60,000 nt of DNA from Apostichopus japonicus. Lineage: Eukaryota > Echinodermata > Holothuroidea > Aspidochirotida > Stichopodidae. The notes under the pieces were generated by a model. The model was not told the origin of the DNA, searched no databases, and was given only the letters and a program-made list of their open reading frames with translations. The DNA lies in contig NC_092579.1 of the NCBI RefSeq assembly GCF_037975245.1, positions 18,227,678-18,287,677 of the forward strand, in the 5' to 3' direction. Below, piece by piece: positions 48,256-60,000 of this stretch (its first letter is position 1; each line of letters opens with the position of its first letter). The position numbers and the translations under genes are program-made.

Positions 48256-51200
48256 TTAATGGGTGGGTTATGTATTTGATATGTTCTAACTGTTTTTCTA
48301 GCCTTGTTTTTCCAAATGCAGAAGCAAATTAAGAAGCAGTACGATGACACTTAAGAAGAAGGATGATGTCTGTGGAAGGTGGAGGCAGACGGAAGGAGGT
48401 GGATTAAGATGCTGGACGATGCCACCAGAAGAAGAGGGGGGTCCCAGGTTTAGTGGGTGGGTTATGTATTTGATATGTTCTAACTGTTTTTCTAGCCTTG
48501 TTTTTTCAAATGCAGTAGCAAATTAAGATGCAGTACGATGACACTTAAGAAGAAGGAAGAAGACTGTGGAAGGTGGATACAGACGGAAGGAGGTGGATTA
48601 AGATGCTGGACGATGCCACCAGAAGAAGAGGGGGGGTCCCAGGTTTAGTGGGTGGGTTATGTATTTGATATGTTCTAACTGTTTTTCTAGCCTTGTTTTT
48701 CCAAATGCAGAAGCAAATTACGATGCAGTACGATGACACTTAAGAAGAAGGATGATGTCTGTGGAAGGTGGATGCAGACGGAAGGAGGTGGATTAAGATG
48801 CTGGACGATGCCACCAGAAGAAGAGGGGGGGTCCCAGGTTTAGTGGGTGGGTTATGTATTTGATATGTTCTAACTGTTTTTCTAGCCTTGTTTTTTTTCC
48901 AAATGCAGAAGCAAATTAAGATGCAGTACGATGACACTTAAGAAGAAGGATGATGTCTGTGGAAGGTGGATGCAGACGGAAGGAGGTGGATTAAGATGCT
49001 GGACGATGCCACCAGAAGAAGAGGGGGGGTCCCAGGTTTAGTGGGTGGGTTTTGTATTTGATATGTTCTAACTGTTTTTCTAGCCTTGTTTTTTCCAAAT
49101 GCAGAAGCAAATTAAGATGCAGTACGATGACACTTAAGAAGAAGGAAGAAGACTGTGGAAGGTGGATACAGACGGAAGGAGGTGGATTAAGATGCTGGAC
49201 GATGCCACCAGAAGAAGAGGGGGGGTCCCAGGTTTAGTGGGTGGGTTATGTATTTGATATGTTCTAACTGTTTTTCTAGCCTTGTTTTTCCAAATGCAGA
49301 AGCAAATTAAGATGCAGTATGATGACACTTAAGAAGAAGGAAGATGTCTGTGGAAGGTGGATGCAGACGGAAGGAGGTGGATTAAGATGCTGGACGATGC
49401 CACCAGAAGAAGAGGGGGGGGGGTCCCAGGTTTAGTGGGTGGGTTATGTATTTGATATGTTCTAACTGTTTTTCTAGCCTTGTTTTTCCAAATGCAGAAG
49501 CAAATTAAGATGCAGTACGATGACACTTAAGAAGAAGGATGATGTCTGTGGAAGGTGGATGCAGACGGAAGGAGGTGGATTAAGATGCTGGACGATGCCA
49601 CCAGAAGAAGAGGGGGGGTCCCAGGTTTAGTGGGTGGGTTTTGTATTTGATATGTTCTAACTGTTTTCTAGCCTTGTTTTTTCCAAATGCAGAAGCAAAT
49701 TAAGATGCAGTACGATGACACTTAAGAAGAAGGATGATGTCTGTGGAAGGTGGATGCAGACGGAAGGAGGTGGATTAAGATGCTGGACGATGCCACCAGA
49801 AGAAGAGGGGGGGTCCCAGGTTTAGTGGGTGGGTTTTGTATTTGATATGTTCTAACTGTTTTTCTAGCCTTGTTTTTTCCAAATGCAGAAGCAAATTAAG
49901 ATGCAGTACGATGACACTTAAGAAGAAGGATGATGTCTGTGGAAGGTGGATGCAGACGGAAGGAGGTGGATTAAGATGCTGGACGATGCCACCAGAAGAA
50001 GAGGGGGGGTCCCAGGTTTAGTGGGTGGGTTATGTATTTGATATGTTCTAACTGTTTTTCTAGCCTTGTTTTTCCAAATGCAGAATCAAATTAAGATGTA
50101 GTGCGATGACACTTAAGAAGAAGGATGATGTCTGTGGAAGGTGGATGCAGACGGAAGGAGGTGGATTAAGATGCTGGACGATGCCACCAGAAGAAGAGGG
50201 GGGGTTCCCAGGTTTAGTGGGTGGGTTATGTATTTGATATGTTCTAACTGTTTTTCTAGCCTTGTTTTTTTTCCAAATGCAGAAGCAAATTAAGATGCAG
50301 TGCGATGACACTTAAGAAGAAGGATGATGTCTGTTGAAGGTGGATGCAGACGGAAGGAGGTGGATTAAGATGCTGGACGATGCCACCAGAAGAAGAGGGG
50401 GGGGTCCCAGGTTTAGTGGGTGGGTTATGTATTTGATATGTTCTAACTGTTTTTCTAGCCTTGTTTTTTTTCCAAATGCAGAAGCAAATTAAGATGCAGT
50501 ACGATGACACTTAAGAAGAAGGATGATGTCTGTGGAAGGTAGATGCAGACGATGGGAGGTGGATTAAGATGCTGGACGATGCCACCAGAAGAAGAGGGGG
50601 GGTCCCAGGTTTAGTGGGTGGGTTATGTATTTGATATGTTCTGTTTTTCTAGCCTTGTTTTTCCAAATGCAGAATCAAATTAAGATGCAGTGCGATGACA
50701 CTTAAGAAGAAGGATGATGTCTGTGGAAGGTGGATGCAGACGGAAGGAGGTGGATTAAGATGCTGGACGATGCCACCAGAAGAAGAGGGGGGGGTCCCAG
50801 GTTTAGTGGGTGGGTTATGTATTTGATTTGTTCTAACTGTTTTTCTAGCCTTGTTTTTTTTCCAAATGCAGAAGCAAATTACGATGCAGTACGATGACAC
50901 TTAAGAAGAAGGATGATGTCTGTGGAAGGTGGATGCAGACGATGGGAGGTGGATTAAGATGCTGGACGATGCCACCAGAAGAAGAGGGGGGGTCCCAGGT
51001 TTAGTGGGTGGGTTATGTATTTGATATGTTCTAACTGTTTTTCTAGCCTTGTTTTTCCAAATGCAGAATCAAATTAAGATGCAGTGCGATGACACTTAAG
51101 AAGAAGGATGATGTCTGTGGAAGGTGGATGCAGACGGAAGGAGGTGGATTAAGATGCTGGACGATGCCACCAGAAGAAGAGGGGGGGTCCCAGGTTTAGT

Positions 51201-53539
51201 GGGTGGGTTATGTATTTGATATGTTCTAACTGTTTTTCTAGCCTTGTTTTTCCAAATGCAGAAGCAAATTAAGATGCAGTACGATGACACTTAAGAAGAA
51301 GGATGATGTCTGTGGAAGGTGGATGCAGACGGAAGGAGGTGGATTAAGATGCTGGACGATGCCACCAGAAGAAGAGGGGGGGTCCCAGGTTTAGTGGGTG
51401 GGTTTTGTATTTGATATGTTCTAACTGTTTTTCTAGCCTTGTTTTTTCCAAATGCAGAAGCAAATTAAGATGCAGTACGATGACACTTAAGAAGAAGGAA
51501 GAAGACTGTGGAAGGTGGATACAGACGGAAGGAGGTGGATTAAGATGCTGGACGATGCCACCAGAAGAAGAGGGGGGGTCCCAGGTTTAGTGGGTGGGTT
51601 ATGTATTTGATATGTTCTAACTGTTTTTCTAGCCTTGTTTTTCCAAATGCAGAAGCAAATTAAGATGCAGTATGATGACACTTAAGAAGAAGGAAGATGT
51701 CTGTGGAAGGTGGATGCAGACGGAAGGAGGTGGATTAAGATGCTGGACGATGCCACCAGAAGAAGAGGGGGGGGGGTCCCAGGTTTAGTGGGTGGGTTAT
51801 GTATTTGATATGTTCTAACTGTTTTTCTAGCCTTGTTTTTCCAAATGCAGAAGCAAATTAAGATGCAGTACGATGACACTTAAGAAGAAGGATGATGTCT
51901 GTGGAAGGTGGATGCAGACGGAAGGAGGTGGATTAAGATGCTGGACGATGCCACCAGAAGAAGAGGGGGGGTCCCAGGTTTAGTGGGTGGGTTTTGTATT
52001 TGATATGTTCTAACTGTTTTTCTAGCCTTGTTTTTTCCAAATGCAGAAGCAAATTAAGATGCAGTACGATGACACTTAAGAAGAAGGATGATGTCTGTGG
52101 AAGGTGGATGCAGACGGAAGGAGGTGGATTAAGATGCTGGACGATGCCACCAGAAGAAGAGGGGGGGTCCCAGGTTTAGTGGGTGGGTTATGTATTTGAT
52201 ATGTTCTAACTGTTTTTCTAGCCTTGTTTTTCCAAATGCAGAATCAAATTAAGATGTAGTGCGATGACACTTAAGAAGAAGGATGATGTCTGTGGAAGGT
52301 GGATGCAGACGGAAGGAGGTGGATTAAGATGCTGGACGATGCCACCAGAAGAAGAGGGGGGGTTCCCAGGTTTAGTGGGTGGGTTATGTATTTGATATGT
52401 TCTAACTGTTTTTCTAGCCTTGTTTTTTTTCCAAATGCAGAAGCAAATTAAGATGCAGTGCGATGACACTTAAGAAGAAGGATGATGTCTGTGGAAGGTG
52501 GATGCAGACGGAAGGAGGTGGATTAAGATGCTGGACGATGCCACCAGAAGAAGAGGGGGGGGTCCCAGGTTTAGTGGGTGGGTTATGTATTTGATATGTT
52601 CTAACTGTTTTTCTAGCCTTGTTTTTTTTCCAAATGCAGAAGCAAATTAAGATGCAGTACGATGACACTTAAGAAGAAGGATGATGTCTGTGGAAGGTAG
52701 ATGCAGACGATGGGAGGTGGATTAAGATGCTGGACGATGCCACCAGAAGAAGAGGGGGGGTCCCAGGTTTAGTGGGTGGGTTATGTATTTGATATGTTCT
52801 AACTGTTTTTCTAGCCTTGTTTTTCCAAATGCAGAATCAAATTAAGATGCAGTGCGATGACACTTAAGAAGAAGGATGATGTCTGTGGAAGGTGGATGCA
52901 GACGGAAGGAGGTGGATTAAGATGCTGGACGATGCCACCAGAAGAAGAGGGGGGGGGGTCCCAGGTTTAGTGGGTGGGTTATGTATTTGATTTGTTCTAA
53001 CTGTTTTTCTAGCCTTGTTTTTTTTCCAAATGCAGAAGCAAATTACGATGCAGTACGATGACACTTAAGAAGAAGGATGATGTCTGTGGAAGGTGGATGC
53101 AGACGATGGGAGGTGGATTAAGATGCTGGACGATGCCACCAGAAGAAGAGGGGGGGTCCCAGGTTTAGTGGGTGGGTTATGTATTTGATATGTTCTAACT
53201 GTTTTTCTAGCCTTGTTTTTCCAAATGCAGAATCAAATTAAGATGCAGTGCGATGACACTTAAGAAGAAGGATGATGTCTGTGGAAGGTGGATGCAGACG
53301 GAAGGAGGTGGATTAAGATGCTGGACGATGCCACCAGAAGAAGAGGGGGGGGTCCCAGGTTTAGTGGGTGGGTTATGTATTTGATTTGTTCTAACTGTTT
53401 TTCTAGCCTTGTTTTTTTTCCAAATGCAGAAGCAAATTATGATGCAGTACGATGACACTTAAGAAGAAGGATGATGTCTGTGGAAGGTGGATGCAGACGA
53501 TAGGAGGTGGATTAAGATGCTGGACGATGCCACTAGAAG
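48256..53539 (+). repeat. Satellite C, third block (5,284 bp)
   Basis: About 27 C monomers. Sub-blocks are duplicated: 49.05-49.5 kb recurs at 51.4-51.9 kb (offset 2,353) and 49.8-50.5 kb recurs at 52.0-52.7 kb (offset 2,158). The offsets differ by one monomer (195 bp), showing loss or gain of a single unit after duplication. Confidence 0.93.
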
Positions 53540-54377
53540 TTCGTTTCTAGTTTATATTTTATAGATGTTTCAGACGTTCCCAGCTACCAATACCACCACC
53601 ACCTTCCACAACTCACCGGCTACCTTCCCCCAGCCTTTTGCCACGAGCAAAAGAGTAATAACGTAAGGGTATTTGTATTGCAATGATTTAAATATTGACA
53701 TGCCAATTTGAATAGTATTTAAAAAAATAATATATTGCATCATTTAGTTAAAGAAATGCCTGATTGTTCTTTTCTAGTTTATATTTTATAGATGTTTCAG
53801 ACGTTCCAGCCACCAGTACTACCAACCATGCCATTCCACAACTCACCAGCTACCTTCCCCAGCCTTTTGCACCGAGCAAAAGAGTAATAACGTAAGGGTG
53901 TTTGTATTGCAATAATTTCTGTCCTGGGTATGACTATAAACTACATCCAGTAGTGGGGCCTTGACTTGGGAAAGTTGAGGTTCTGGGGAGTGTGGAGCTG
54001 CCCCTTAGCCACTATTGCTCCCAGGAGTGCCCTGACCCGGGGCATGAGTGCCTGCTTAGGGTCCCAATTATGGGTGAAATAATATCAGGTGAAATAATAT
54101 GGGTGAAATAATATCAGGTAAAATTATAGATGTTTCAGACGTTCCCAGCTACCAATACCACCACCACCTTCCACAACTCACCGGCTACCTTCCCCCAGCC
54201 TTTTGCCAGGAGCAAAAGAGTAATAACGTAAGGGTATTTGTATTGCAATGATTTAAATATTGACATGCCAATTTGAATAGTATTTAAAAAAATAATATAT
54301 TGCATCATTTAGTTAGAGAAATGCATGATTGTTATTTTCTAGTTTATATTTTATAGATGTTTCAGGAGATCCCAGCC
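53540..54377 (+). repeat. A/B module 3 (838 bp)
   Basis: Same structure as module 1, with block B at 53921. It differs by TTCAGGAGATCCCAGCC at its right end and GCCAGGAGC in the last monomer, which modules 4 and 5 share. Confidence 0.92.
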
Positions 54378-55146
54378 TTAATGGGTGGGTTATGTATTTG
54401 ATATGTTCTAACTGTTTTTCTAGCCTTGTTTTTTTTCCAAATGCAGAAGCAAATTAAGATGCAGTGCAATGACACTTAAGAAGAAGGATGATGTCTGTGG
54501 AAGGTGGATGCAGACGGAAGGAGGTGGATTAAGATGCTGGACGATGCCACCAGAAGAAGAGGGGGGGGGTCCCAGGTTTAGTGGGTGGGTTATGTATTTG
54601 ATTTGTTCTAACTGTTTTTCTAGCCTTGTTTTTTTTCCAAATGCAGAAGCAAATTACGATGCAGTAGGATGACACTTAAGAAGAAGGATGATGTCTGTGG
54701 AAGGTGGATGCAGACGATGGGAGGTGGATTAAGATGCTGGACGATGCCACCAGAAGAAGAGGGGGGGTCCCAGGTTTAGTGGGTGGGTTATGTATTTGAT
54801 ATGTTCTAACTGTTTTTCTAGCCTTGTTTTTTTCAAATGCAGAAGCAAATTAAGATGCAGGAAGATGACACTTAAGAAGAAGGATGATGTCTGTGGAAGG
54901 TGCATGCAGACGGAAGGAGGTGGATTAAGATGCTGGACGATGCCACCAGAAGAAGAGGGGGGTCCCAGGTTTAGTGGGTGGGTTATGTATTTGATATGTT
55001 CTAACTGTTTTTCTAGCCTTGTTTTTTCAAATGCAGAAGCAAATTATGATGCAGTACGATGACACTTAAGAAGAAGGATGATGTCTGTGGAAGGTGGATG
55101 CAGACGATAGGAGGTGGATTAAGATGCTGGACGATGCCACTAGAAG
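54378..55146 (+). repeat. Satellite C, fourth block (769 bp)
   Basis: About four C monomers between the standard breakpoints; recurs at 55985-56752 at an offset of 1,606-1,607 bp. Confidence 0.92.
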
Positions 55147-55984
55147 TTCGTTTCTAGTTTATATTTTATAGATGTTTCAGACGTTCCCAGCTACCAATAC
55201 CACCACCACCTTCCACAACTCACCGGCTACCTTCCCCCAGCCTTTTGCCACGAGCAAAAGAGTAATAACGTAAGGGTATTTGTATTGCAATGATTTAAAT
55301 ATTGACATGCCAATTTGAATAGTATTTAAAAAAATAATATATTGCATCATTTAGTTAAAGAAATGCCTGATTGTTCTTTTCTAGTTTATATTTTATAGAT
55401 GTTTCAGACGTTCCAGCCACCAGTACTACCAACCATGCCATTCCACAACTCACCAGCTACCTTCCCCAGCCTTTTGCACCGAGCAAAAGAGTAATAACGT
55501 AAGGGTGTTTGTATTGCAATAATTTCTGTCCTGGGTATGACTATAAACTACATCCAGTAGTGGGGCCTTGACTTGGGAAAGTTGAGGTTCTGGGGAGTGT
55601 GGAGCTGCCCCTTAGCCACTATTGCTCCCAGGAGTGCCCTGACCCGGGGCATGAGTGCCTGCTTAGGGTCCCAATTATGGGTGAAATAATATCAGGTGAA
55701 ATAATATGGGTGAAATAATATCAGGTAAAATTATAGATGTTTCAGACGTTCCCAGCTACCAATACCACCACCACCTTCCACAACTCACCGGCTACCTTCC
55801 CCCAGCCTTTTGCCAGGAGCAAAAGAGTAATAACGTAAGGGTATTTGTATTGCAATGATTTAAATATTGACATGCCAATTTGAATAGTATTTAAAAAAAT
55901 AATATATTGCATCATTTAGTTAGAGAAATGCATGATTGTTATTTTCTAGTTTATATTTTATAGATGTTTCAGGAGATCCCAGCC
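55147..55984 (+). repeat. A/B module 4 (838 bp)
   Basis: Near-identical to module 3 at an offset of 1,607 bp; block B at 55528; carries the GGAGATCCCAGCC right-end variant. Confidence 0.92.
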
Positions 55985-56752
55985 TTAATGGGTGGGTTAT
56001 GTATTTGATATGTTCTAACTGTTTTTCTAGCCTTGTTTTTTTTCCAAATGCAGAAGCAAATTAAGATGCAGTGCAATGACACTTAAGAAGAAGGATGATG
56101 TCTGTGGAAGGTGGATGCAGACGGAAGGAGGTGGATTAAGATGCTGGACGATGCCACCAGAAGAAGAGGGGGGGGTCCCAGGTTTAGTGGGTGGGTTATG
56201 TATTTGATTTGTTCTAACTGTTTTTCTAGCCTTGTTTTTTTTCCAAATGCAGAAGCAAATTACGATGCAGTACGATGACACTTAAGAAGAAGGATGATGT
56301 CTGTGGAAGGTGGATGCAGACGATGGGAGGTGGATTAAGATGCTGGACGATGCCACCAGAAGAAGAGGGGGGGTCCCAGGTTTAGTGGGTGGGTTATGTA
56401 TTTGATATGTTCTAACTGTTTTTCTAGCCTTGTTTTTTTCAAATGCAGAAGCAAATTAAGATGCAGGAAGATGACACTTAAGAAGAAGGATGATGTCTGT
56501 GGAAGGTGCATGCAGACGGAAGGAGGTGGATTAAGATGCTGGACGATGCCACCAGAAGAAGAGGGGGGTCCCAGGTTTAGTGGGTGGGTTATGTATTTGA
56601 TATGTTCTAACTGTTTTTCTAGCCTTGTTTTTTCAAATGCAGAAGCAAATTATGATGCAGTACGATGACACTTAAGAAGAAGGATGATGTCTGTGGAAGG
56701 TGGATGCAGACGATAGGAGGTGGATTAAGATGCTGGACGATGCCACTAGAAG
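55985..56752 (+). repeat. Satellite C, fifth block (768 bp)
   Basis: About four C monomers, nearly identical to the fourth block. Confidence 0.92.
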
Positions 56753-57590
56753 TTCGTTTCTAGTTTATATTTTATAGATGTTTCAGACGTTCCCAGCTAC
56801 CAATACCACCACCACCTTCCACAACTCACCGGCTACCTTCCCCCAGCCTTTTGCCACGAGCAAAAGAGTAATAACGTAAGGGTATTTGTATTGCAATGAT
56901 TTAAATATTGACATGCCAATTTGAATAGTATTTAAAAAAATAATATATTGCATCATTTAGTTAAAGAAATGCCTGATTGTTCTTTTCTAGTTTATATTTT
57001 ATAGATGTTTCAGACGTTCCAGCCACCAGTACTACCAACCATGCCATTCCACAACTCACCAGCTACCTTCCCCAGCCTTTTGCACCGAGCAAAAGAGTAA
57101 TAACGTAAGGGTGTTTGTATTGCAATAATTTCTGTCCTGGGTATGACTATAAACTACATCCAGTAGTGGGGCCTTGACTTGGGAAAGTTGAGGTTCTGGG
57201 GAGTGTGGAGCTGCCCCTTAGCCACTATTGCTCCCAGGAGTGCCCTGACCCGGGGCATGAGTGCCTGCTTAGGGTCCCAATTATGGGTGAAATAATATCA
57301 GGTGAAATAATATGGGTGAAATAATATCAGGTAAAATTATAGATGTTTCAGACGTTCCCAGCTACCAATACCACCACCACCTTCCACAACTCACCGGCTA
57401 CCTTCCCCCAGCCTTTTGCCAGGAGCAAAAGAGTAATAACGTAAGGGTATTTGTATTGCAATGATTTAAATATTGACATGCCAATTTGAATAGTATTTAA
57501 AAAAATAATATATTGCATCATTTAGTTAGAGAAATGCATGATTGTTATTTTCTAGTTTATATTTTATAGATGTTTCAGGAGATCCCAGCC
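56753..57590 (+). repeat. A/B module 5 (838 bp)
   Basis: Near-identical to modules 3 and 4; block B at 57134; ends GGAGATCCCAGCC. Confidence 0.92.
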
Positions 57591-59340
57591 TTAATGGGTG
57601 GGTTATGTATTTGATATGTTCTAACTGTTTTTCTAGCCTTGTTTTTTTTCCAAATGCAGAAGCAAATTAAGATGCAGTGCGATGACACTTAAGAAGAAGG
57701 ATGATGTCTGTGGAAGGTGGATGCAGACGGAAGGAGGTGGATTAAGATGCTGGACGATGCCACCAGAAGAAGAGGGGGGGTCCCAGGTTTAGTGGGTGGG
57801 TTATGTATTTGATATGTTCTAACTGTTTTTCTAGCCTTGTTTTTTTTCCAAATGCAGAAGCAAATTAAGATGCAGTACGATGACACTTAAGAAGAAGGAT
57901 GATGTCTGTGGAAGGTAGATGCAGACGATGGGAGGTGGATTAAGATGCTGGACGATGCCACCAGAAGAAGAGGGGGGGTCCCAGGTTTAGTGGGTGGGTT
58001 ATGTATTTGATATGTTCTAACTGTTTTTCTAGCCTTGTTTTTCCAAATGCAGAATCAAATTAAGATGCAGTGCGATGACACTTAAGAAGAAGGATGATGT
58101 CTGTGGAAGGTGGATGCAGACGGAAGGAGGTGGATTAAGATGCTGGACGATGCCACCAGAAGAAGAGGGGGGGGTCCCAGGTTTAGTGGGTGGGTTATGT
58201 ATTTGATTTGTTCTAACTGTTTTTCTAGCCTTGTTTTTTTTCCAAATGCAGAAGCAAATTACGATGCAGTACGATGACACTTAAGAAGAAGGATGATGTC
58301 TGTGGAAGGTGGATGCAGACGATGGGAGGTGGATTAAGATGCTGGACGATGCCACCAGAAAAAGAGGGGGGGTCCCAGGTTTAGTGGGTGGGTTATGTAT
58401 TTGATATGTTCTAACTGTTTTTCTAGCCTTGTTTTTTTCAAATGCAGAAGCAAATTAAGATGCAGTGCGATGACACTTAAGAAGAAGGATGATGTCTGTG
58501 GAAGGTGGATGCAGACGGAAGGAGGTGGATTAAGATGCTGGACGATGCCACCAGAAGAAGAGGGGGGTCCCAGGTTTAGTGGGTGGGTTATGTATTTGAT
58601 ATGTTCTAACTGTTTTTCTAGCCTTGTTTTTTCAAATGCAGAAGCAAATTATGATGCAGTACGATGACACTTAAGAAGAAGGATGATGTCTGTGGAAGGT
58701 GGATGCAGACGATAGGAGGTGGATTAAGATGCTGGACGATGCCACCAGAAGAAGAGGGGGGGTCCCGGTTGTAGTGGGTGTGTTCGGTATTTGATATGTT
58801 CTAACTGTTTTTCTAGCCTTGTTTTTTCAAATGCAGAAGCAAATTAAGATGCAGGAAGATGACACTTAAGAAGAAGGATGATGTCTGTGGAAGGTGGATG
58901 CAGACGGAAGGAGGTTGATTAAGATGCTGGACGATGCCACCAGAAGAAGAGGTGGGGGGGGGTCCCAGGGTTATTGGGTGGGTTATGTATTTGATATGTT
59001 CTAACTGTTTTTCTAGCCTTGTTTTTTCAAATGCAGAAGCAAATTAAGATCCAGAACGATGACACATAAGAAGAAGGATGATGTCTGTGGAAGGTGGATG
59101 CAGACGGAAGGAGGTGGATTAAGATGCTGGACGTTGCCACCAGAAGAAGAGGGGGGTCCCAGGGTTATTGGATCGGTTATGTATTTGATATGTTCTAACT
59201 GTTTTTCTAGCCTTGTTTTTTCAAATGCAGAAGCAAATTAAGATGCAGTACGATGACACTTAAGAAGAAGGATGATGTCTGTGGAAGGTGGATGCAGACG
59301 ATAGGAGGTGGATTAAGATGCTGGACGATGCCACTAGAAG
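57591..59340 (+). repeat. Satellite C, sixth block (1,750 bp)
   Basis: About nine C monomers. Those at ~58740-59200 are the most divergent in the window (for example TCCCGGTTGTAGTGGGTGTG and GTTATTGGATCGG in place of the usual word), so this part has escaped homogenisation. It ends at the standard CACTAGAAG breakpoint. Confidence 0.92.
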
Positions 59341-60000
59341 TTCGTTTCTAGTTTATATTTTATAGATGTTTCAGACGTTCCCAGCTACCAATACCACCAC
59401 CACCTTCCACAACTCACCGGCTACCTTCCCCCAGCCTTTTGCCACGAGCAAAAGAGTAATAACGTAAGGGTATTTGTATTGCAATGATTTAAATATTGAC
59501 ATGCCAATTTGAATAGTATTTAAAAAAATAATATATTGCATCATTTAGTTAAAGAAATGCCTGATTGTTCTTTTCTAGTTTATATTTTATAGATGTTTCA
59601 GACGTTCCAGCCACCAGTACTACCAACCATGCCATTCCACAACTCACCAGCTACCTTCCCCAGCCTTTTGCACCGAGCAAAAGAGTAATAACGTAAGGGT
59701 GTTTGTATTGCAATAATTTCTGTCCTGGGTATGACTATAAACTACATCCAGTAGTGGGGCCTTGACTTGGGAAAGTTGAGGTTCTGGGGAGTGTGGAGCT
59801 GCCCCTTAGCCACTATTGCTCCCAGGAGTGCCCTGACCCGGGGCATGAGTGCCTGCTTAGGGTCCCAATTATGGGTGAAATAATATCAGGTGAAATAATA
59901 TGGGTGAAATAATATCAGGTAAAATTATAGATGTTTCAGACGTTCCCAGCTACCAATACCACCACCACCTTCCACAACTCACCGGCTACCTTCCCCCAGC
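59341..60000 (+). repeat. A/B module 6, cut by window end
   Basis: Begins TTCGTTTCTAG as in the other modules and includes block B at 59722. The composite array continues past base 60000. Confidence 0.92.

Larger units (their letters stand above)
11453..59930 (+). repeat. Block B family, 24 further copies dispersed through the arrays
   Basis: The word GTCCTGGGTATGAC marks copies at 11455, 13129, 14355, 16250, 17477, 19370, 20821, 22048, 23941, 26057, 27727, 28955, 30396, 32736, 34406, 35634, 37298, 40492, 46009, 47800, 53921, 55528, 57134 and 59722. Each is ~205-210 bp and replaces the AT-rich middle of a satellite A monomer, so both flanks are satellite A. The body is GC-richer. The end is a short tandem tail of GGTGAAATAATAT units, as in some SINE tails. 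No convincing tRNA-type promoter was found; GAGGTTCTGGGGA only weakly resembles a B box. Confidence 0.92.

Noticed and set aside
40949-59340. Dozens of 60-90-codon ORFs on both strands (MTLKKKDDVCGRW... and MSSYCILICFCIWK... types) as a gene family
   Set aside because: They recur at the monomer period on both strands, start and stop within the repeat, and vary with the G-tract length; this is translated satellite.
9162-60000. LTR retrotransposon or telomeric repeats as the source of the arrays
   Set aside because: No LTR pair, primer-binding site, or TTAGGG-type short telomeric repeat runs were seen.

Overview
This window looks like a repeat-dominated stretch of a eukaryotic (animal) genome, most probably a marine invertebrate. 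The evidence is a Penelope-like retroelement, several hAT-type miniature transposons with clean target-site duplications, AT-rich intergenic DNA with homopolymer tracts, and about 50 kb of satellite DNA. An echinoderm or other invertebrate deuterostome is a guess from sequence flavour only. No intact host gene, rRNA, tRNA or CRISPR was found.

Layout. (1) 1-7486 is intergenic DNA with layered mobile elements: oppositely oriented ~178-bp repeat arms (1-203 and ~1950-2529); a 1,033-bp hAT-like element (3910-4942, 8-bp TSD) holding a ~85-bp minisatellite, a 390-bp hAT MITE nested inside it (4197-4586, own 8-bp TSD) and a 181-bp inverted-repeat module (3945-4125); and a 1,150-bp element (5737-6886, 7/8-bp flanking repeat) whose body is a ~205-bp tandem repeat. 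(2) 7505-9161 is a 5'-truncated Penelope-like element (PLE copy 1) with recognisable reverse transcriptase (RT) and GIY-YIG endonuclease (EN), broken by frameshifts and a stop. (3) Its 3' end runs without interruption, still in frame, into a ~205-219-bp satellite (satellite A). A second, more truncated PLE copy (10048-11185) lies inside the start of this array. (4) 11186-40948 is almost pure satellite A, interrupted every 1.2-3.2 kb by a ~205-bp GC-richer block (block B), with nested higher-order duplications. (5) 40949-60000 is a composite array. An unrelated ~196-bp satellite (satellite C) in blocks of 0.77-5.3 kb alternates with an almost constant 837-838-bp A/B module, and the A-to-C and C-to-A breakpoints recur at the same monomer positions.

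How it fits together. The PLE is the only protein-coding material. Both copies are dead, and both share the same RT-region breaks and the same EN/satellite junction, so at least one duplication happened after the damage. The simplest history is that a PLE 3' end (or PLE plus satellite) seeded a tandem array, a B block was captured into a monomer, and unequal exchange amplified A, A+B and finally A/B+C units. Nearly all open frames outside the PLE are by-products of repeats.
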